The notes under the pieces are model-generated. The model was not told the origin of the DNA, ran no database searches, and saw only the letters and a list, made by a program, of their open reading frames with translations. Of a stretch of 56,421 nt of DNA, positions 24,209 to 32,208 are shown one piece after another. Numbering within the stretch: position 1 is the stretch's first letter; every line of letters starts with the position of its first letter. The DNA comes from Prochloraceae cyanobacterium (lineage in GTDB: Bacteria; Cyanobacteriota; Cyanobacteriia; Cyanobacteriales; JASJDA01): the NCBI GenBank assembly GCA_030065755.1, contig JASJDA010000005.1:1-56421 (forward strand). Reading direction: 5' to 3'. Made by a program: the position numbers and the translations under genes.

Positions 24209-26026
24209 CTATTCTAATGTAATAAATGCCTTTTTTTTAGCTCTTGTCAGCGCTGTGTATAAAATCTTTTGACGCTCGGGACAACGATTTAAGTCTTTGG
24301 CATCTAAAAAAACATAATCAATTGAAGAGCCTTGTGCTTTGTGTGTAGTTAATGCATAAGCAAAAGGAACATTGTCAAAAGTTTTGTTTAAAGCTTGAAA
24401 ACTTTGCCACTGTTTATCGTTTTTATAATTCTCCAGAATTTGTTTTTTCTTTTTCTCCGATTCTGGCATTAATATTTTCAAGTTCATCTCAGTTCCATCG
24501 TCCGATTCTACTGGAACAGAATAGTATTTTAATCGTCCTTCTTGCGTTTTATTTTCTTCATGTACTTTGATGGTAAAATCGTCAATAATTTTACATTCTT
24601 CAGAATTATTAATTTTGATTTGCCAGTCTTTAGGTGGAGTAAATTTTTCTCCTCGGAAAACTGGAGTTTTGGCAATTAGGCGATCGCCAATGCAGAAAGG
24701 CGGACAATCTTTTCCCCAAAGCTGTTCTCTGACAAAATTGTTGAGACCGATCGCACTTCTATTAGTGAAAACCAAAAATTTAACATCAGCCCAATCTTTA
24801 AAATAGCCACTAGCTCGATTAAGCCATTTTTGGCGAGGCAGCCTTACGATCGTCTCATCTGCTGTGGTGAGAAAAGGATACACTCTGCTGTTCCATTTGG
24901 GCTCGCTTCTGATTTGTTCAGCTACCTGACCTATTTCCCCATCGTAGCGAACAATCTCGGTTAATTCTGCGGAACTGGTTATCAGATCCGAACTAGCTAC
25001 TATTGGCTCTGTTGCGCCCACTGGAGGCAATTGCGCGGGGTCGCCAATAAACACTATTTTTACATCGCTTAAAAGCGCTTCAGCGTTTAAATAATCAAAG
25101 TTGTTTTCAGACAACATAGAAAACTCATCGCACAAAATAATATCATATTGAGACAAAGATATTTTGTTTTGTTTTTGTCCAGCAATAAACTCCTCTTTTG
25201 CCAACTTTTCGTTAAATACTGGCTGTTGTCCAATTAGCTGAGCAACTGTATGAGTTGTGATCTCATATACTCCAGCAAGTGTTGCTAAAGCAGCCATATT
25301 TTTCAAAGCTTTGTTGGTAGGAGCAGCGCCAATAAAACTAAATTTATTTTTTCTCAGCCATTTGAGAAACTGAGCAATTAAAAAGCTCTTTCCGCTACCT
25401 GCGTAACCAGTCAATCTAAAATATTTTTCGTCACTATTGATAAATTTATGCAAAGCAATTAAAGCATTTTGTTGACAGTTTGTCAGCTTTAAATTTGGCG
25501 ATAGTTCTTGAATTTCAACAAGAATATCAGAGTTTTTAGTATTATTTGGGTCTTCCCGATATTCTTCTTCGTATTCATAATCCTCATGATAACTTTCATC
25601 ATAATAACTTTCATAAGTTTCGTCATCAACTTCTAGATAATCTTCAGTTTGTTCATCAGGATTTTCTAAATATTCTTCTGGGTTTAATATTTTTCTTGTT
25701 TCTCGCTCCCACTCAGTTTGAATATTAAGCAAAAAGTCATATTGCAAAATAGACTCTGATATTAACTTTTGGCTTAAAAACATAGACACTTGTTCTATAG
25801 TTTCTTTTTGCTCGTAGGGAATTTTAACCCAGCAACATTCAACATCATCTTCTTCAAGCTCTAAATTTAAAAATTTATTTCGAGTTTCTTGTAAATAATC
25901 AACTTTTAAATGTTCGGGAAATATTTGTTCGTTTTTTAAGGCGGCAAGCAAATCCTTTATTAGCTCGACATAATCAACATGCACTTTAATTCTTTCATAG
26001 TTGAGTTTTCTTTTTAGTTGTGCCAT
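24209..26026 (-). CDS. RecD/Dda-like superfamily 1 DNA helicase
   Basis: A 605-residue protein. Motif I is LTGYAGSGKSFLIAQF, motif Ia/Ib GAAPTNKALKNMAALA, motif II YDIILCDEFSML, motif III VFIGDPAQLPPVGA, and the C-terminal UvrD_C_2-type motif is ALTTHKAQGSSIDYVFLDA followed by YTALTRAKKKAFITLE. These are the RecD/Dda-type 5'-3' helicase motifs. Residues 1-185 are an extra region with a very acidic, Tyr-rich stretch (DYLEVDDETYESYYDESYHE). It is probably used in phage or plasmid replication or recombination, consistent with neighbours. A 14-bp stem hairpin lies 25 bases upstream of the ATG. Confidence 0.92.
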   Translation of the reverse strand: MAQLKRKLNYERIKVHVDYVELIKDLLAALKNEQIFPEHLKVDYLQETRNKFLNLELEEDDVECCWVKIPYEQKETIEQVSMFLSQKLISESILQYDFLLNIQTEWERETRKILNPEEYLENPDEQTEDYLEVDDETYESYYDESYHEDYEYEEEYREDPNNTKNSDILVEIQELSPNLKLTNCQQNALIALHKFINSDEKYFRLTGYAGSGKSFLIAQFLKWLRKNKFSFIGAAPTNKALKNMAALATLAGVYEITTHTVAQLIGQQPVFNEKLAKEEFIAGQKQNKISLSQYDIILCDEFSMLSENNFDYLNAEALLSDVKIVFIGDPAQLPPVGATEPIVASSDLITSSAELTEIVRYDGEIGQVAEQIRSEPKWNSRVYPFLTTADETIVRLPRQKWLNRASGYFKDWADVKFLVFTNRSAIGLNNFVREQLWGKDCPPFCIGDRLIAKTPVFRGEKFTPPKDWQIKINNSEECKIIDDFTIKVHEENKTQEGRLKYYSVPVESDDGTEMNLKILMPESEKKKKQILENYKNDKQWQSFQALNKTFDNVPFAYALTTHKAQGSSIDYVFLDAKDLNRCPERQKILYTALTRAKKKAFITLE

Positions 26027-26050
26027 AATATTAATATTCCAATAACTAAT

Positions 26051-26085
26051 ATCAAAAGAGCTAGTGTCGCGCTAGCTCTTTTGAT
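26051..26085. promoter_or_regulatory. 14-bp perfect stem hairpin upstream of the helicase gene
   Basis: ATCAAAAGAGCTAG (26051-26064) and CTAGCTCTTTTGAT (26072-26085) form a perfect stem with a 7-base loop, located 25 bases before the helicase start codon. In the leftward transcript it would sit in the 5' leader, and it lacks a long T run, so it is more likely a translational or binding element than a terminator. Confidence 0.5.
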
Positions 26086-26217
26086 TATGGCACAAATTTT
26101 AATGAAGGCAAATCAAGCAGATAATTTTGTTAAGGTGTTGTCAGGATTAAATTTAGGCAAGCTTTTTAAAAACTTGTTAACTATCTGAATATCTGCTGTA
26201 TATGTAACGAATAATTC

Positions 26218-26300
26218 ATTTTTAATGAGGAACCCTTTTTCAAATAGTTATGTCTCTTCGCAGTTAAGTTGTCGGTATAGAAGGGTTCCTCATTAAAAAT
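26218..26300. repeat. Variable-stem hairpin element (copy with TTAATGAGGAACCC stem)
   Basis: Arms 26218-26237 and 26281-26300 are perfect 20-bp inverted repeats around a 43-base loop. The loop contains AGTTATGTC and CGCAGTTAAGTTGTCGGTA, matching the loops of the copies at 21868 (inverted), 27921 and 52688. The right arm encodes the stop codon of a 54-residue gene on the minus strand. The left arm and loop closely resemble the middle element at 21690-21886 read in reverse. Confidence 0.85.
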
Positions 26301-26457
26301 AATTTCCTTCCGTAACAGAAATTTTAGCGCCACTAGACATATGAAGAATCGGAAAGAATACATCTTGTTCTTCTTCTTCCCAAGCAATATGGCTAATCAT
26401 ACTGGTATTAACAATAACTAAAGCTTCAGGTAGTTTTAGCCAATTATTTTCGTTCAT
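26293..26457 (-). CDS. Small acidic protein (54 residues)
   Basis: ATG 26457 opens a frame reading MNENNWLKLPEALVIVNTSM, then ISHIAWEEEEQDVFFPILHM and SSGAKISVTEGNYF, ending in TAA at 26295-26293. Cyanobacterial plasmids and chromosomes carry many similar short proteins of the pattern N-T-S-x-I-x-x-I-x-W-E...H-M-x-S-G, role unknown. The last codons and the stop lie in the arm of the hairpin element, so the element either landed at the end of the gene or supplied its terminus. Confidence 0.65.
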   Translation of the reverse strand: MNENNWLKLPEALVIVNTSMISHIAWEEEEQDVFFPILHMSSGAKISVTEGNYF

Positions 26458-26499
26458 TTTTTTATCCTATTGAACTTATTTTCATTATAGCTAACTATC

Positions 26500-26844
26500 C
26501 TATTTTTTACCGACATAACAAAATCTTATTTGCGCTCGATCGATATTTTTTCTGCCCCAATACATCCCATCTTCAGGGATAGATTTAGTAATTTTTCTAC
26601 TTTCTCTAATTATTTCTTTTGCCTCTTTAAAAGTTTTGCAAAAAACCAGAGCTTCTACAATTTTTTCTGATTCTTTTTTCGATTCGATTTTAACAAAAAC
26701 ATTGACTCCTAATTTGTATTGTAACCTTTCTTTTTCTTCACGATCGGGAACAAAATAATTGTCGTTCAAAATTACAGTTTGATGGGATAGACTTAAAAGA
26801 TAAATAGGATATTTTTGATATTTTACTATTTTTTCTGCAAACAT
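26500..26844 (-). CDS. Hypothetical protein
   Basis: A 114-residue protein (MFAEKIVKYQKYPIYLLSLS...). Alternating beta and alpha segments (LGVNVFVKIESKKESEKIVE, LVFCKTFKEAKEIIRESRKI) suggest a compact alpha/beta fold; no catalytic motif is recognised. AGGTTTAA precedes the start. It is the gene immediately downstream of the winged-helix replication protein (16 bases), and therefore likely co-transcribed with it. Confidence 0.65.
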   Translation of the reverse strand: MFAEKIVKYQKYPIYLLSLSHQTVILNDNYFVPDREEKERLQYKLGVNVFVKIESKKESEKIVEALVFCKTFKEAKEIIRESRKITKSIPEDGMYWGRKNIDRAQIRFCYVGKK

Positions 26845-26860
26845 TTAAACCTCCAAATTG

Positions 26861-28717
26861 TCAAAATTCTAAATCTTCAATCTTTATTGGATGTCCTAAT
26901 TTGTTCCTAACTACCACAAAATTTTCTTTCTCAGCCGCTTTTAAAGCTTCTCCAATCAAAACAGCATCGCCAGATTCAAGAAAGCTATTTAAGGTTTTTA
27001 ATTGCTTGCGAACCTTCTCTAAAGGATCTTCTGTATCCTCAACAACAGGACGCAAACTAGATTTTTTATTAAAAGTTTTAAACTTAGCCGTAAACTCAGC
27101 CCATTGTTCTGGGCTAGCCATTTGTTCCTCTTCCTGCTTTCTTTTACGCTCGTATTCCGCGCGATCGAAACTCTTATAAGCCTCTACGTTATCGGCTCCT
27201 TCAGGGACTTTATTAGAGTCAGAAGTCAGAAGTCGCTCGGCTGAAGTTGAGTTATTTTCCTCGGACCTCGCTATTAAATTTAAATCTTGTGCTGTACTTT
27301 TGGTTGGTAGTTGTTGCACCGTTGTGTTTTGTGGCGGCAAATCATTGGTATTGTTAGGTTGTTCAGCTTGAACGCCTACTGGTAACTGTGCAACTAAATT
27401 AGTACTTTGTTGCAATCCCTTATCCTCATAGGACATCTCTGGGGGCAATGGTTTGGCAACAGCCCGAACATTATTTTTAAGTTCTTTCTCTTCTTCAACG
27501 CCAACCGTACAGCCGTGGGAAATTCTCAAATCGGCATTCTGATACTTAGCTAAATAAGTCTCACTATATTGATTCCACCGAATAACTAGCTTACTTAAAT
27601 CGTTCTTATAGTAAGCCAGCACGTTCGCCTTGGCTTCGTATTTATCCTTACAATCAAATCGCCCCATCCACCAATCGACAGACCACTTGAGGAATTCAGG
27701 ATCTAATTTTCCTTCACTTGTACACCAGACACCAGGAGGAACCCAATTCAAAGCCTCTTTGAGCCGATCCATGTTTGTCTGTTTTGGATTGTTGGCGCGT
27801 GCTTGAAATTTGTTTTCAAACGTACTACACGCGGAATAAACCTCCCCTTGGTTTAAATTCGTTTTTGCCACGATAGCGGTGGTAGTTTCTTTATCCGAAG
27901 TCGATACGGTTGAGGTATTTTTATTTTTAATAAGGAAGTCCGAATTTGTAGTTAAGTTATTGATGCCAGCAGATAAGTTATCGGTAAGGACTTCCTTATT
28001 AAAAATAATTTCTTCAGAGGTTTGTTGCTCTAAGATTTCAGCTTCAACTGTTCGGTTGTCTTCTTCTATGGTTTCAAGAATAGCTTTTTGCCTTTCTAAT
28101 TCTTGTTTAAATTCGTCAACCTTTGTATTTGTTTCCTCGTCATCTAGCCAAGGATCTCCAAAAATTTCTTGCTCGCCCTCTAGATCTAAAAAGTCTTTAT
28201 TAGTCTGTATAGTCTTAGAGCGTTCGCGATCCGCTTTTGGTGCGGGTTTCGAGGAGCGATTTTCCGAGATCTTAGAATTTATTCTAGGATCTTGTAATCC
28301 ATTACGAGATCCTAGAATTTTCTCCAAATTCTCGGAACTTGGAGAATCACTGGTATACTGGTCATTCTCCAAATTCCTAGAATCGCTCTGTTGTTGAGAA
28401 TGGTTTGACGCTAAATTTACTTTGATGGTAAATTTGCCGCTAATAATCTTGATGAGGTCTAGCGCTTTGAGTTTTGCGATCGCATCGTAAACGCTACTCT
28501 CTGGAATCCCCATTTCCATAGCAAGCTCTTTGCCAGTGAAAGTAATGGTCTTTTCGTTGTACGGGTCGCCTGTTCTGAACCAGTAATAAACGTATGTGGC
28601 ATTATTTATTAAGCCAATCTCTTTTTGGATCTTTAATTCTTCTCGTGTCAAGGCGTGAAATGTTTTAGCTTGTATTTTCCCATTTTTGCCTATGATGCTG
28701 GTTACTTTTAAGCTCAT
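26861..28717 (-). CDS. Winged-helix replication-initiator-like protein
   Basis: A 618-residue protein. Residues 20-100 carry a winged-helix fold (NATYVYYWFRTGDPYNEKTI, KELAMEMGIPESSVYDAIAK, LKALDLIKIISGKFTIKVN), like phage O-type and plasmid replication proteins. A conserved domain near residue 330 reads RLKEALNWVPPGVWCTSEGK and WSVDWWMGRFDCKDKYEAKA, also seen in cyanobacterial replicon proteins. The linker between them is low-complexity and largely encoded by hairpin DNA (27921-28008, 28281-28372). GGGAGGAAAC is a strong Shine-Dalgarno before the ATG. The origin may lie in the linker. The initiator role is inferred. Confidence 0.65.
   Translation of the reverse strand: MSLKVTSIIGKNGKIQAKTFHALTREELKIQKEIGLINNATYVYYWFRTGDPYNEKTITFTGKELAMEMGIPESSVYDAIAKLKALDLIKIISGKFTIKVNLASNHSQQQSDSRNLENDQYTSDSPSSENLEKILGSRNGLQDPRINSKISENRSSKPAPKADRERSKTIQTNKDFLDLEGEQEIFGDPWLDDEETNTKVDEFKQELERQKAILETIEEDNRTVEAEILEQQTSEEIIFNKEVLTDNLSAGINNLTTNSDFLIKNKNTSTVSTSDKETTTAIVAKTNLNQGEVYSACSTFENKFQARANNPKQTNMDRLKEALNWVPPGVWCTSEGKLDPEFLKWSVDWWMGRFDCKDKYEAKANVLAYYKNDLSKLVIRWNQYSETYLAKYQNADLRISHGCTVGVEEEKELKNNVRAVAKPLPPEMSYEDKGLQQSTNLVAQLPVGVQAEQPNNTNDLPPQNTTVQQLPTKSTAQDLNLIARSEENNSTSAERLLTSDSNKVPEGADNVEAYKSFDRAEYERKRKQEEEQMASPEQWAEFTAKFKTFNKKSSLRPVVEDTEDPLEKVRKQLKTLNSFLESGDAVLIGEALKAAEKENFVVVRNKLGHPIKIEDLEF
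27921..28008. repeat. Variable-stem hairpin element inside a coding region
   Basis: Perfect 21-bp arms 27921-27941 and 27988-28008 (TTTTTAATAAGGAAGTCC and complement) enclose a 46-base loop with GTAGTTAAGTTATTGATGCC and AGATAAGTTATCGGTAA. It sits in the linker of the replication-like gene on the minus strand, read in frame as EIIFNKEVLTDNLSAGINNL and continuing TTNSDFLIKNKN, with no stop codon introduced. Confidence 0.9.
28281..28372. repeat. Cluster of palindromes in the replication-like gene
   Basis: ATTCTAGGATCT (28281-28292) pairs with AGATCCTAGAAT (28307-28318), extended by GTAAT/ATTAC. TTCTCCAA (28320-28327) pairs with TTGGAGAA (28339-28346), and TTGGAGAAT (28339-28347) pairs again with ATTCTCCAA (28364-28372). 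Repeated short arms inside a replication gene resemble iteron or origin architecture. Confidence 0.7.
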
Positions 28718-28770
28718 TTGTTTCCTCCCTTATTAATACTAAATCTGCTCAGCAGTAACTAATATTTCTT

Positions 28771-29415
28771 CTATAAAAAAGTCAAATTTTGCCCATCAAT
28801 AAGTATCAAATTGGCTTCAATATTTAGACAAGAACAGTTGTAAATGATATGGCTTAAACCCGAACAATCTAGATACTGCATCTTGTTAACTAATATGTAA
28901 AATTTCAATTTTTTATGAGCAATTTTTTTTGCTGCTTCGACCAATTTTTTTGCCCCTCCTAACCAGTCACGAAGGTAGGAGATAATTATCATTTCTTCTT
29001 CAGTTAATATGTCAATTGTTATTTTCCCTGTAATGTGTATTGTTTTTAGTCCCCCTCTTTTTTCATGAATAATTTCTCTTATATTTCTGCGTTGCTGTAT
29101 CGATTTTTTATTGGGAATTACTTCTGTCCGCTCTATAAAATAATCGTCAATTATATTAAAATCTGAAACTACTTCGTCAAATCTTCTATTCAAGTCTGAA
29201 ACCATTTTGTCAAGCCCTGAATAACACCAGGAATTTATATAAACGTATATAGCTTCTTGATGAGAAGTTAAAATTTTCCATCCAAGTTTTGGATGTCCTG
29301 TATCATCTTCAACAACAAAACAAAATTCTTGATAGCCTGGGATATTATCACTGCCATAAGGTATAGGTCGTTTTTGGTCTTTATTCCATTCGTTATTTAA
29401 ATCTAGATTGTTCAT
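28771..29415 (-). CDS. STAS-like domain protein
   Basis: A 214-residue protein. The C-terminal half reads LKTIHITGKITIDILTEEE, then a helix (GGAKKLVEAAKKIAHKKLKF), YILVNKMQYLDCSGLSHIIY and ANLILIDGQ. This is the beta-alpha pattern of STAS (anti-sigma-factor-antagonist) domains, with LDCSGL at the place where the usual D-S-S-G-L phosphorylatable loop occurs. The N-terminal half is unrecognised. It starts 53 bases before the winged-helix gene on the same strand. The role may be regulatory. Remote similarity only, so moderate confidence. Confidence 0.55.
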   Translation of the reverse strand: MNNLDLNNEWNKDQKRPIPYGSDNIPGYQEFCFVVEDDTGHPKLGWKILTSHQEAIYVYINSWCYSGLDKMVSDLNRRFDEVVSDFNIIDDYFIERTEVIPNKKSIQQRRNIREIIHEKRGGLKTIHITGKITIDILTEEEMIIISYLRDWLGGAKKLVEAAKKIAHKKLKFYILVNKMQYLDCSGLSHIIYNCSCLNIEANLILIDGQNLTFL

Positions 29416-29481
29416 TTTTATTGCTCCATAAATTATTAAAAGTAGTTGAATTCTACTTTTAAATTGCCCTTCTTCCTTCTT

Positions 29482-30258
29482 TTAAATAAATCCTTCTTTT
29501 TTAAAAAACTGCTCGATCGCCTCTCGAACTTCTTGATAATCGGGATAGCAACGTACTTCTCTCAACGTTCCATTAACCAGTCTTTTTTCCAACTTGCTGA
29601 GATGTTCGCAAAGTGGTCTTACAAACTTTCCAAGTTCAGAGCGGTTTTTTAGATTGACGGGCATTCCCATTTCTGCCGCAATTTCTACTACTCCTCTTAA
29701 TCTTTCTTCTGTTGGCTTTAAAGATTTTGGCAGCGACATTAAATCGCTGATAGCATGGTCTACCAAAAATTGTGCTAGCCTAGGGTTTTCTTTTCCTAGA
29801 AGAGAATTTATTTTCTCGATTGCTTCTGCTGTTTCTACTGCTTCTATGCGCGAAGGTAGCTTTTGTTTGGCTTCCTGTTCGATTGCAGTAGACTTAATTT
29901 TAAAACCAGCAAGCTTGTGCATATATACTCGGACACCAGCTTTTAGCAACTGTTTGGCTATCTTAGGATTGTCATCTACTATCCAGTCAGCGATCGTATC
30001 TTCGTCAATTAATACAACGGTTCTTAATCCTTGTGTAGTCTGGATTTCAGCAGTTTTTACCTGTTGTGATGCAACTGCTTTTAATCGTCTAGATATCGTT
30101 GATTTGTCTCGTCCCGACATCCGAGCATAACCAGAAATAGTTGCAAAGCTTTCGCCAGTTTTGGTATTGATAATTAATTCTATTTGGTTCTCATTAAATA
30201 CTGTTAAATTTTGAGCGAACGAATCCGTAAAACAATTGTTCGAGTTGAGGGAAAACAT
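29482..30258 (-). CDS. HTH phage-type regulator
   Basis: A 258-residue protein. Residues 40-75 (FATISGYARMSGRDKSTISR, RLKAVASQQVKTAE) look like a helix-turn-helix. VVLIDEDTIADWIVDDNPKI and AKQLLKAGVRVYMHKLAGFK follow, a layout found in cyanobacterial phage and plasmid proteins related to antirepressors. The C-terminal half is helical, with GMPVNLKNRSELGKFVRPLC. It belongs to the leftward block between the STAS-like and Rad52/RecT-like genes. The DNA-binding role is probable, the precise function unknown. Confidence 0.65.
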   Translation of the reverse strand: MFSLNSNNCFTDSFAQNLTVFNENQIELIINTKTGESFATISGYARMSGRDKSTISRRLKAVASQQVKTAEIQTTQGLRTVVLIDEDTIADWIVDDNPKIAKQLLKAGVRVYMHKLAGFKIKSTAIEQEAKQKLPSRIEAVETAEAIEKINSLLGKENPRLAQFLVDHAISDLMSLPKSLKPTEERLRGVVEIAAEMGMPVNLKNRSELGKFVRPLCEHLSKLEKRLVNGTLREVRCYPDYQEVREAIEQFFKKEGFI

Positions 30259-30386
30259 AATTTACCTCTAAAATTTATTAATTTGTCTCGAAATATTTTG
30301 GTACTTCGACTTATTAACAGTCGAAGTTTTTGGGTGTTATTATTATTATACAGATGTGATTGCTTTTATCTACATCTAAATAATAA

Positions 30387-30887
30387 TTAATTATTTTCTA
30401 AGTCTTGAGTAAAAAATTCACTTGCTCCACATGAAGCCAAAACTGAAGCAACTAAAGCTCTTTTTTGACTCATTTTGCAGATGGTATTTACTAGATCGAA
30501 AGTTTTATACTGCTGTTTTTTGTACCTCGCTTCGTAAGAGTTACAAACACCGTCAGCATTAGCCACCAGTTCCCCACAACGATACAAACTGCATCGATAG
30601 TGGTAATGAAACAATGGTTTTTCAAAATTTACGATCGAGTCTACAATCTCAAAAGTAGGTCTCAAGTTAAAAAGCCTACATAATTTTTCCGCACCAGCTT
30701 TGAAAAGAGTAGGTTTTTTTGTTCCTGGAATCGTGCCGTAATCAATATTTTCAATCATTTGCTGTTTCACGAATTTAATCATCAATTGATAATGTTCGGC
30801 TGTTCGATCTAACGCTCCCTGGTAATTGGGAGTTGCAAGCGGTTTTGATACGATCGTCCGTTCTTCGATCGGTTGTATTTGTTTCAC
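30387..30887 (-). CDS. Probable phage recombination-associated protein (Rad52/RecT-like candidate)
   Basis: A 166-residue protein containing NIDYGTIPGTKKPTLFKAGA followed by EKLCRLFNLRPTFEI, FHYHYRCSLYRCGELVANAD, CNSYEARY and DLVNTICKMSQKRALVASVL with GASEFFTQDLE at the end. This pattern is widespread in phages and mobile elements, usually next to replication and recombination genes. It may be a ssDNA-annealing or binding factor, but I cannot assign the family firmly. The N-terminus (MKQIQPIEERTIVSKPL) lacks other motifs. Located in the leftward replication block. Confidence 0.6.
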   Translation of the reverse strand: MKQIQPIEERTIVSKPLATPNYQGALDRTAEHYQLMIKFVKQQMIENIDYGTIPGTKKPTLFKAGAEKLCRLFNLRPTFEIVDSIVNFEKPLFHYHYRCSLYRCGELVANADGVCNSYEARYKKQQYKTFDLVNTICKMSQKRALVASVLASCGASEFFTQDLENN

Positions 30888-30917
30888 TTTTAATTCTCCA
30901 AAATCTTCCTTATTAAT

Positions 30918-30945
30918 AACCCAGATACTATTAAGTATCTGGGTT
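30918..30945. promoter_or_regulatory. 11-bp perfect stem hairpin between two leftward genes
   Basis: AACCCAGATAC (30918-30928) and GTATCTGGGTT (30935-30945) form a perfect stem with a 6-base loop in the 67-base gap between the 30955-31323 gene and the 30387-30887 gene. There is no convincing T run on the minus strand, so it may attenuate or process the leftward transcript. Confidence 0.45.
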
Positions 30946-30954
30946 AAAAATTAT

Positions 30955-31323
30955 CTACATCGGCATTGAGCCATCGTTGTACCAATTGTATTGGTCAAAA
31001 TTAATTTGATAATGCTTTTCAAGCTGATTATCAATCAAATAATCCAGTCCCAAAGCATTACTATTGGTCGAAGCTTGGAGATCTTTAACTACAATTTCTC
31101 GCTCAAAATCCTCTAAATACTTTGGTGGAGTGTTGATGTAGATGTCCTCGCATCGACAAAACTTAGTGAGAAGATTTAAATATCCTTTCAAGTCGTCTTC
31201 AGAACAACCAAAATATACAGTTTCTGTAAATTCGTCTTGTAGAAGACTTGGAGCTAACGCAACTAGGCTAACGGGTTGACCTTTTCGGTTGTCTTGATCG
31301 TCAAATGGTTGGTAATGTACCAT
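30955..31323 (-). CDS. Hypothetical protein
   Basis: Start taken at ATG 31323 (MVHYQPFDDQDNRKGQPVSL); the frame is open to 31371 through a hairpin leader. About 122 residues. It contains VALAPSLLQDEFTETVYFGC, EDLKGYLNLLTKFCRCEDIY and a C-terminal LEKHYQINFDQYNWYNDGSM. No known family. The leader carries GTCCCTT-AAAA-AAGGGAC (31345-31362) and longer arms at 31369-31417, suggesting regulation at the transcript start. Confidence 0.6.
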   Translation of the reverse strand: MVHYQPFDDQDNRKGQPVSLVALAPSLLQDEFTETVYFGCSEDDLKGYLNLLTKFCRCEDIYINTPPKYLEDFEREIVVKDLQASTNSNALGLDYLIDNQLEKHYQINFDQYNWYNDGSMPM

Positions 31324-31368
31324 GGCTATAGCTATGAAGAATTTGTCCCTTAAAAAAGGGACTGGTAT

Positions 31369-31417
31369 CAAAAGACGAGCGATAAACTTTTTCGGGGTTT
31401 TGTGCGGTCGTCTTTTG
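31369..31417. promoter_or_regulatory. Inverted repeat in a divergent promoter region
   Basis: CAAAAGACGA (31369-31378) pairs with TCGTCTTTTG (31408-31417). It lies between the leftward 30955-31323 gene and the rightward RHH gene at 31520. Further right, ATTATATCC (31431-31439) pairs with GGATATAAT (31482-31490), enclosing CCACGG/CCGTGG arms. Two operator-like palindromes beside a gene for a small RHH protein suggest autoregulation. Confidence 0.45.
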
Positions 31418-31519
31418 CTTTACAAGTACTATTATATCCGAGGCGGCCACGGAAAGTCAAGGTTTTTTTTGTGACGGCCGTGGATATAATATGTATAGAG
31501 TGAGAGAATATTGAAAAAA

Positions 31520-31723
31520 ATGCCTAATCCCAACCCCAGTCCAGCAACTAGATTTAAATCTGAGCGAGAAGAGCCTTTAACGAAGCGATTTACAATCAGG
31601 GTGGCTCCTTCGACGCTTGAAAAGTTAAAAGCTAAAGAAAATTGGCGTGAGTTTGTTAGACAAGCGATTGACAAAGCATTAGCAGAAGTAGAAGAAGAAG
31701 AAGAAAATATCAAATCAGCGTGA
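31520..31723 (+). CDS. Small ribbon-helix-helix-like DNA-binding protein
   Basis: ATG 31520 gives a 67-residue protein (MPNPNPSPATRFKSEREEPL...). TKRFTIRVAPSTLEKLKAKE followed by NWREFVRQAIDKALAEVEEE matches the beta-strand plus two-helix pattern of RHH proteins, with an acidic tail. Its last codons overlap the GTG start of the next gene (GTGA), so the two are translationally coupled. It probably represses its own promoter through the flanking inverted repeats. Confidence 0.7.
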   Translation: MPNPNPSPATRFKSEREEPLTKRFTIRVAPSTLEKLKAKENWREFVRQAIDKALAEVEEEEENIKSA

Positions 31724-32208
31724 ATAACTTTGAGAATAACGACTGGCTGAAGGAGTTTCAACTCGAAGCCAATGCTTCAAATATTGAATCAACGATCGCG
31801 TTTACCCTGGAGTGGAGCCAGGAGTTAAAGAGAAGAAGCGAGCGCATAAACCCTGGAGAAGTGGTAAGAATAGTTAGCCACAAGTTTTTTACCAACGAAT
31901 GGGGTATAGTCGCTTGTGAGGATAATACAGAATCTACTTGCACTTTGCTCATAAGATCGGGAAAGTTAATAGAGTGTCCCAAAGCTCAGCTTGAGTTGAT
32001 TGAGTTAAGCTCAGATGAAAAAGCATCAGCTCGTGAATTAATGCTGAGAATACAAGGTTTGTACAAAAAACTGCGAAATTTGACCATAAAAACGAATACG
32101 ATGGCTAGCGGAGCTTTTATCAAAGGAATCTCGGTTAAAGAATTCCCACAGGACTTAACTACTATGGAGGATTGTGGGCTAAGAGCGATCGAAAGTTTTG
32201 TTGATTAA
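31720..32208 (+). CDS. KOW-like domain protein, paralog of the convergent gene's C-terminus
   Basis: A 162-residue protein starting at GTG 31720, overlapping the RHH gene. INPGEVVRIVSHKFFTNEWG with IVACEDNTESTCTLLIRSGK, and the following helix (ARELMLRIQGLYKKLRNLTI) and SGAFIKGISVKEFPQDLTTM, align in order with the last 130 residues of the ParB-type protein encoded on the other strand at 32179-33756. The two genes converge and overlap by 30 bases. It is likely a stand-alone copy of that domain, perhaps an antagonist or partner. Confidence 0.7.
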   Translation: MNNFENNDWLKEFQLEANASNIESTIAFTLEWSQELKRRSERINPGEVVRIVSHKFFTNEWGIVACEDNTESTCTLLIRSGKLIECPKAQLELIELSSDEKASARELMLRIQGLYKKLRNLTIKTNTMASGAFIKGISVKEFPQDLTTMEDCGLRAIESFVD

